Both the position numbers and the translations under genes were made by a program. From the NCBI RefSeq assembly GCF_014282005.1, contig NZ_JACFTD010000006.1:1-64000 (forward strand): 64,000 bases of DNA. The letters are read 5' to 3'. Source of the DNA: Sporosarcina sp. BP05. Lineage in GTDB: Bacteria > Bacillota > Bacilli > Bacillales_A > Planococcaceae. Positions 63,646 through 64,000 of this stretch are shown piece by piece (positions within the stretch are counted from its first letter, which is position 1; every line of letters starts with the position of its first letter). Under the pieces are notes generated by a model, which made no database searches, was not told the origin of the DNA, and saw only the letters and a program-made list of their open reading frames with translations.

Positions 63646-63669
63646 TGCGACAAAGTCGTATCCCTACAC
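63637..63669 (-). terminator. leftward terminator hairpin
   Basis: GTGTAGGGATGCGAC and GTCGTATCCCTACAC form a 15-bp stem (one wobble) with a 3-nt loop, followed on the minus strand by GTTTTTTC. No leftward gene is visible upstream of it in the window. Confidence 0.7.
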
Positions 63670-63906
63670 ATTCAGACATCTCGGTAATTGTATAGAAGTC
63701 ATTTAATCCAAAGCAAACCAAAAGGAATTATTCAGGTTGCGCCCAGTGTGTGATTCTGCTTACTCAACACGTGTGGTGATTTGTTATATAAATCCCTTGT
63801 AGTGTACAGAGGGTGTTAAAATGAAGGCACAGACAGTATGTTAGTTGACAACACTTACGTTTGGTCCTATTGGTTTCTTTGAGTTGGTGAAGGGGGAGTT
63901 TTCATT

Positions 63907-64000
63907 TGAGAAAAAAAGACTCGTTAGAGCTAGCACACTATGTAGATTCAGTAGAAGCACAACAAAAGCTCTATAAGCGGTCGCTACTCGTTGTCGTGAT
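63907..64000 (+). CDS. 5' end of an unidentified gene, cut by the window edge
   Basis: A TTG start lies 7 nt behind GGGGGAG and opens a frame that runs to the end of the window. The 31 visible residues are basic then amphipathic (RKKDSLELAHYVDSVEAQQK), with the start of a hydrophobic stretch (SLLVVV). This suggests a membrane protein with a short cytoplasmic N-terminus. The family is not recognisable. Confidence 0.6.

Noticed and set aside
1..64000. CRISPR arrays, complete tRNA or rRNA genes, toxin-antitoxin or anti-phage operons
   Set aside because: No regularly spaced identical repeats, full tRNA cloverleaf or rRNA was seen, and no gene set matched a known defence system; the yqhH helicase with yqhG is a housekeeping-type pair.

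Overview
The window is a stretch of Gram-positive chromosome from the order Bacillales. Ribosome binding sites are strong (AGGAGG type), TTG and GTG starts are frequent, rho-independent terminators are abundant, and gene pairs such as yqhH-yqhG, a dpp/ykf peptide operon, Fur-boxed siderophore genes and an S-layer-homology protein are typical of the group. The mix resembles Planococcaceae (Sporosarcina/Lysinibacillus-like), but that placement is inference.

Layout: (1) 0-1.2 kb, three small leftward membrane or exported proteins separated by short hairpin repeats. (2) 1.6-8.5 kb, a dipeptide/murein-peptide uptake operon dppB-dppC-dppD-dppE-ykfC-ykfD. (3) 8.6-10.3 kb, an AbgT-family transporter behind a perfect operator palindrome. 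(4) 10.9-19.2 kb, a divergent catabolic locus. A class III aminotransferase and a PAS-AAA-Fis regulator run leftward. A FluG-type amidohydrolase, an APC permease, an M20 amidohydrolase and a glutamine-synthetase-like ligase run rightward; the last three overlap each other. This is the best candidate for an undescribed pathway, probably uptake and gamma-glutamylation of an amine. (5) 19.27-21.17 kb, a group IIC intron sitting directly behind the ligase terminator, with its reverse transcriptase split by an amber codon. (6) 21.3-26.2 kb, decaying sequence (partial dehydrogenase copy, truncated acetyltransferase, frameshifted stress protein, interrupted lipoprotein) around an intact glycine-zipper stress protein and an SLH protein. 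(7) 26.3-40.5 kb, single genes: DHA2 efflux pump, Tat-signal/GMC oxidoreductase pair, Na/Pi symporter, ACT-like protein, ArsP-type permease, DoxX, a divergent ATP sulfurylase, a 2-hydroxyacid dehydrogenase and a cupin. Copies of a ~110-155-bp dispersed repeat lie between them. (8) 40.6-43.1 kb, chemotaxis-receptor and IS4 remnants, then an isolated tmRNA 3' end followed by a terminator, which looks like the edge of an integrated element. (9) 41.2-52.8 kb, a Fur-regulated siderophore region: four binding lipoproteins, one ATPase, two permeases, an ABC exporter and a flavin reductase, with four Fur boxes. (10) 53-64 kb, SurA-like lipoprotein, yqhH-yqhG, a pRiA4b ORF-3/SEC-C protein, an O-methyltransferase operon with paired GTATAC operators, a degenerate serine recombinase divergent from a SulP-Usp pair, and a partial gene at the edge.

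How the genes work together: region 2 imports peptides and YkfC trims cell-wall peptides. Region 4 appears to sense, import and catabolise a nitrogen compound. Region 9 captures ferric siderophores, imports them and reduces the iron. All functional assignments come from reading motifs; no database search was run.
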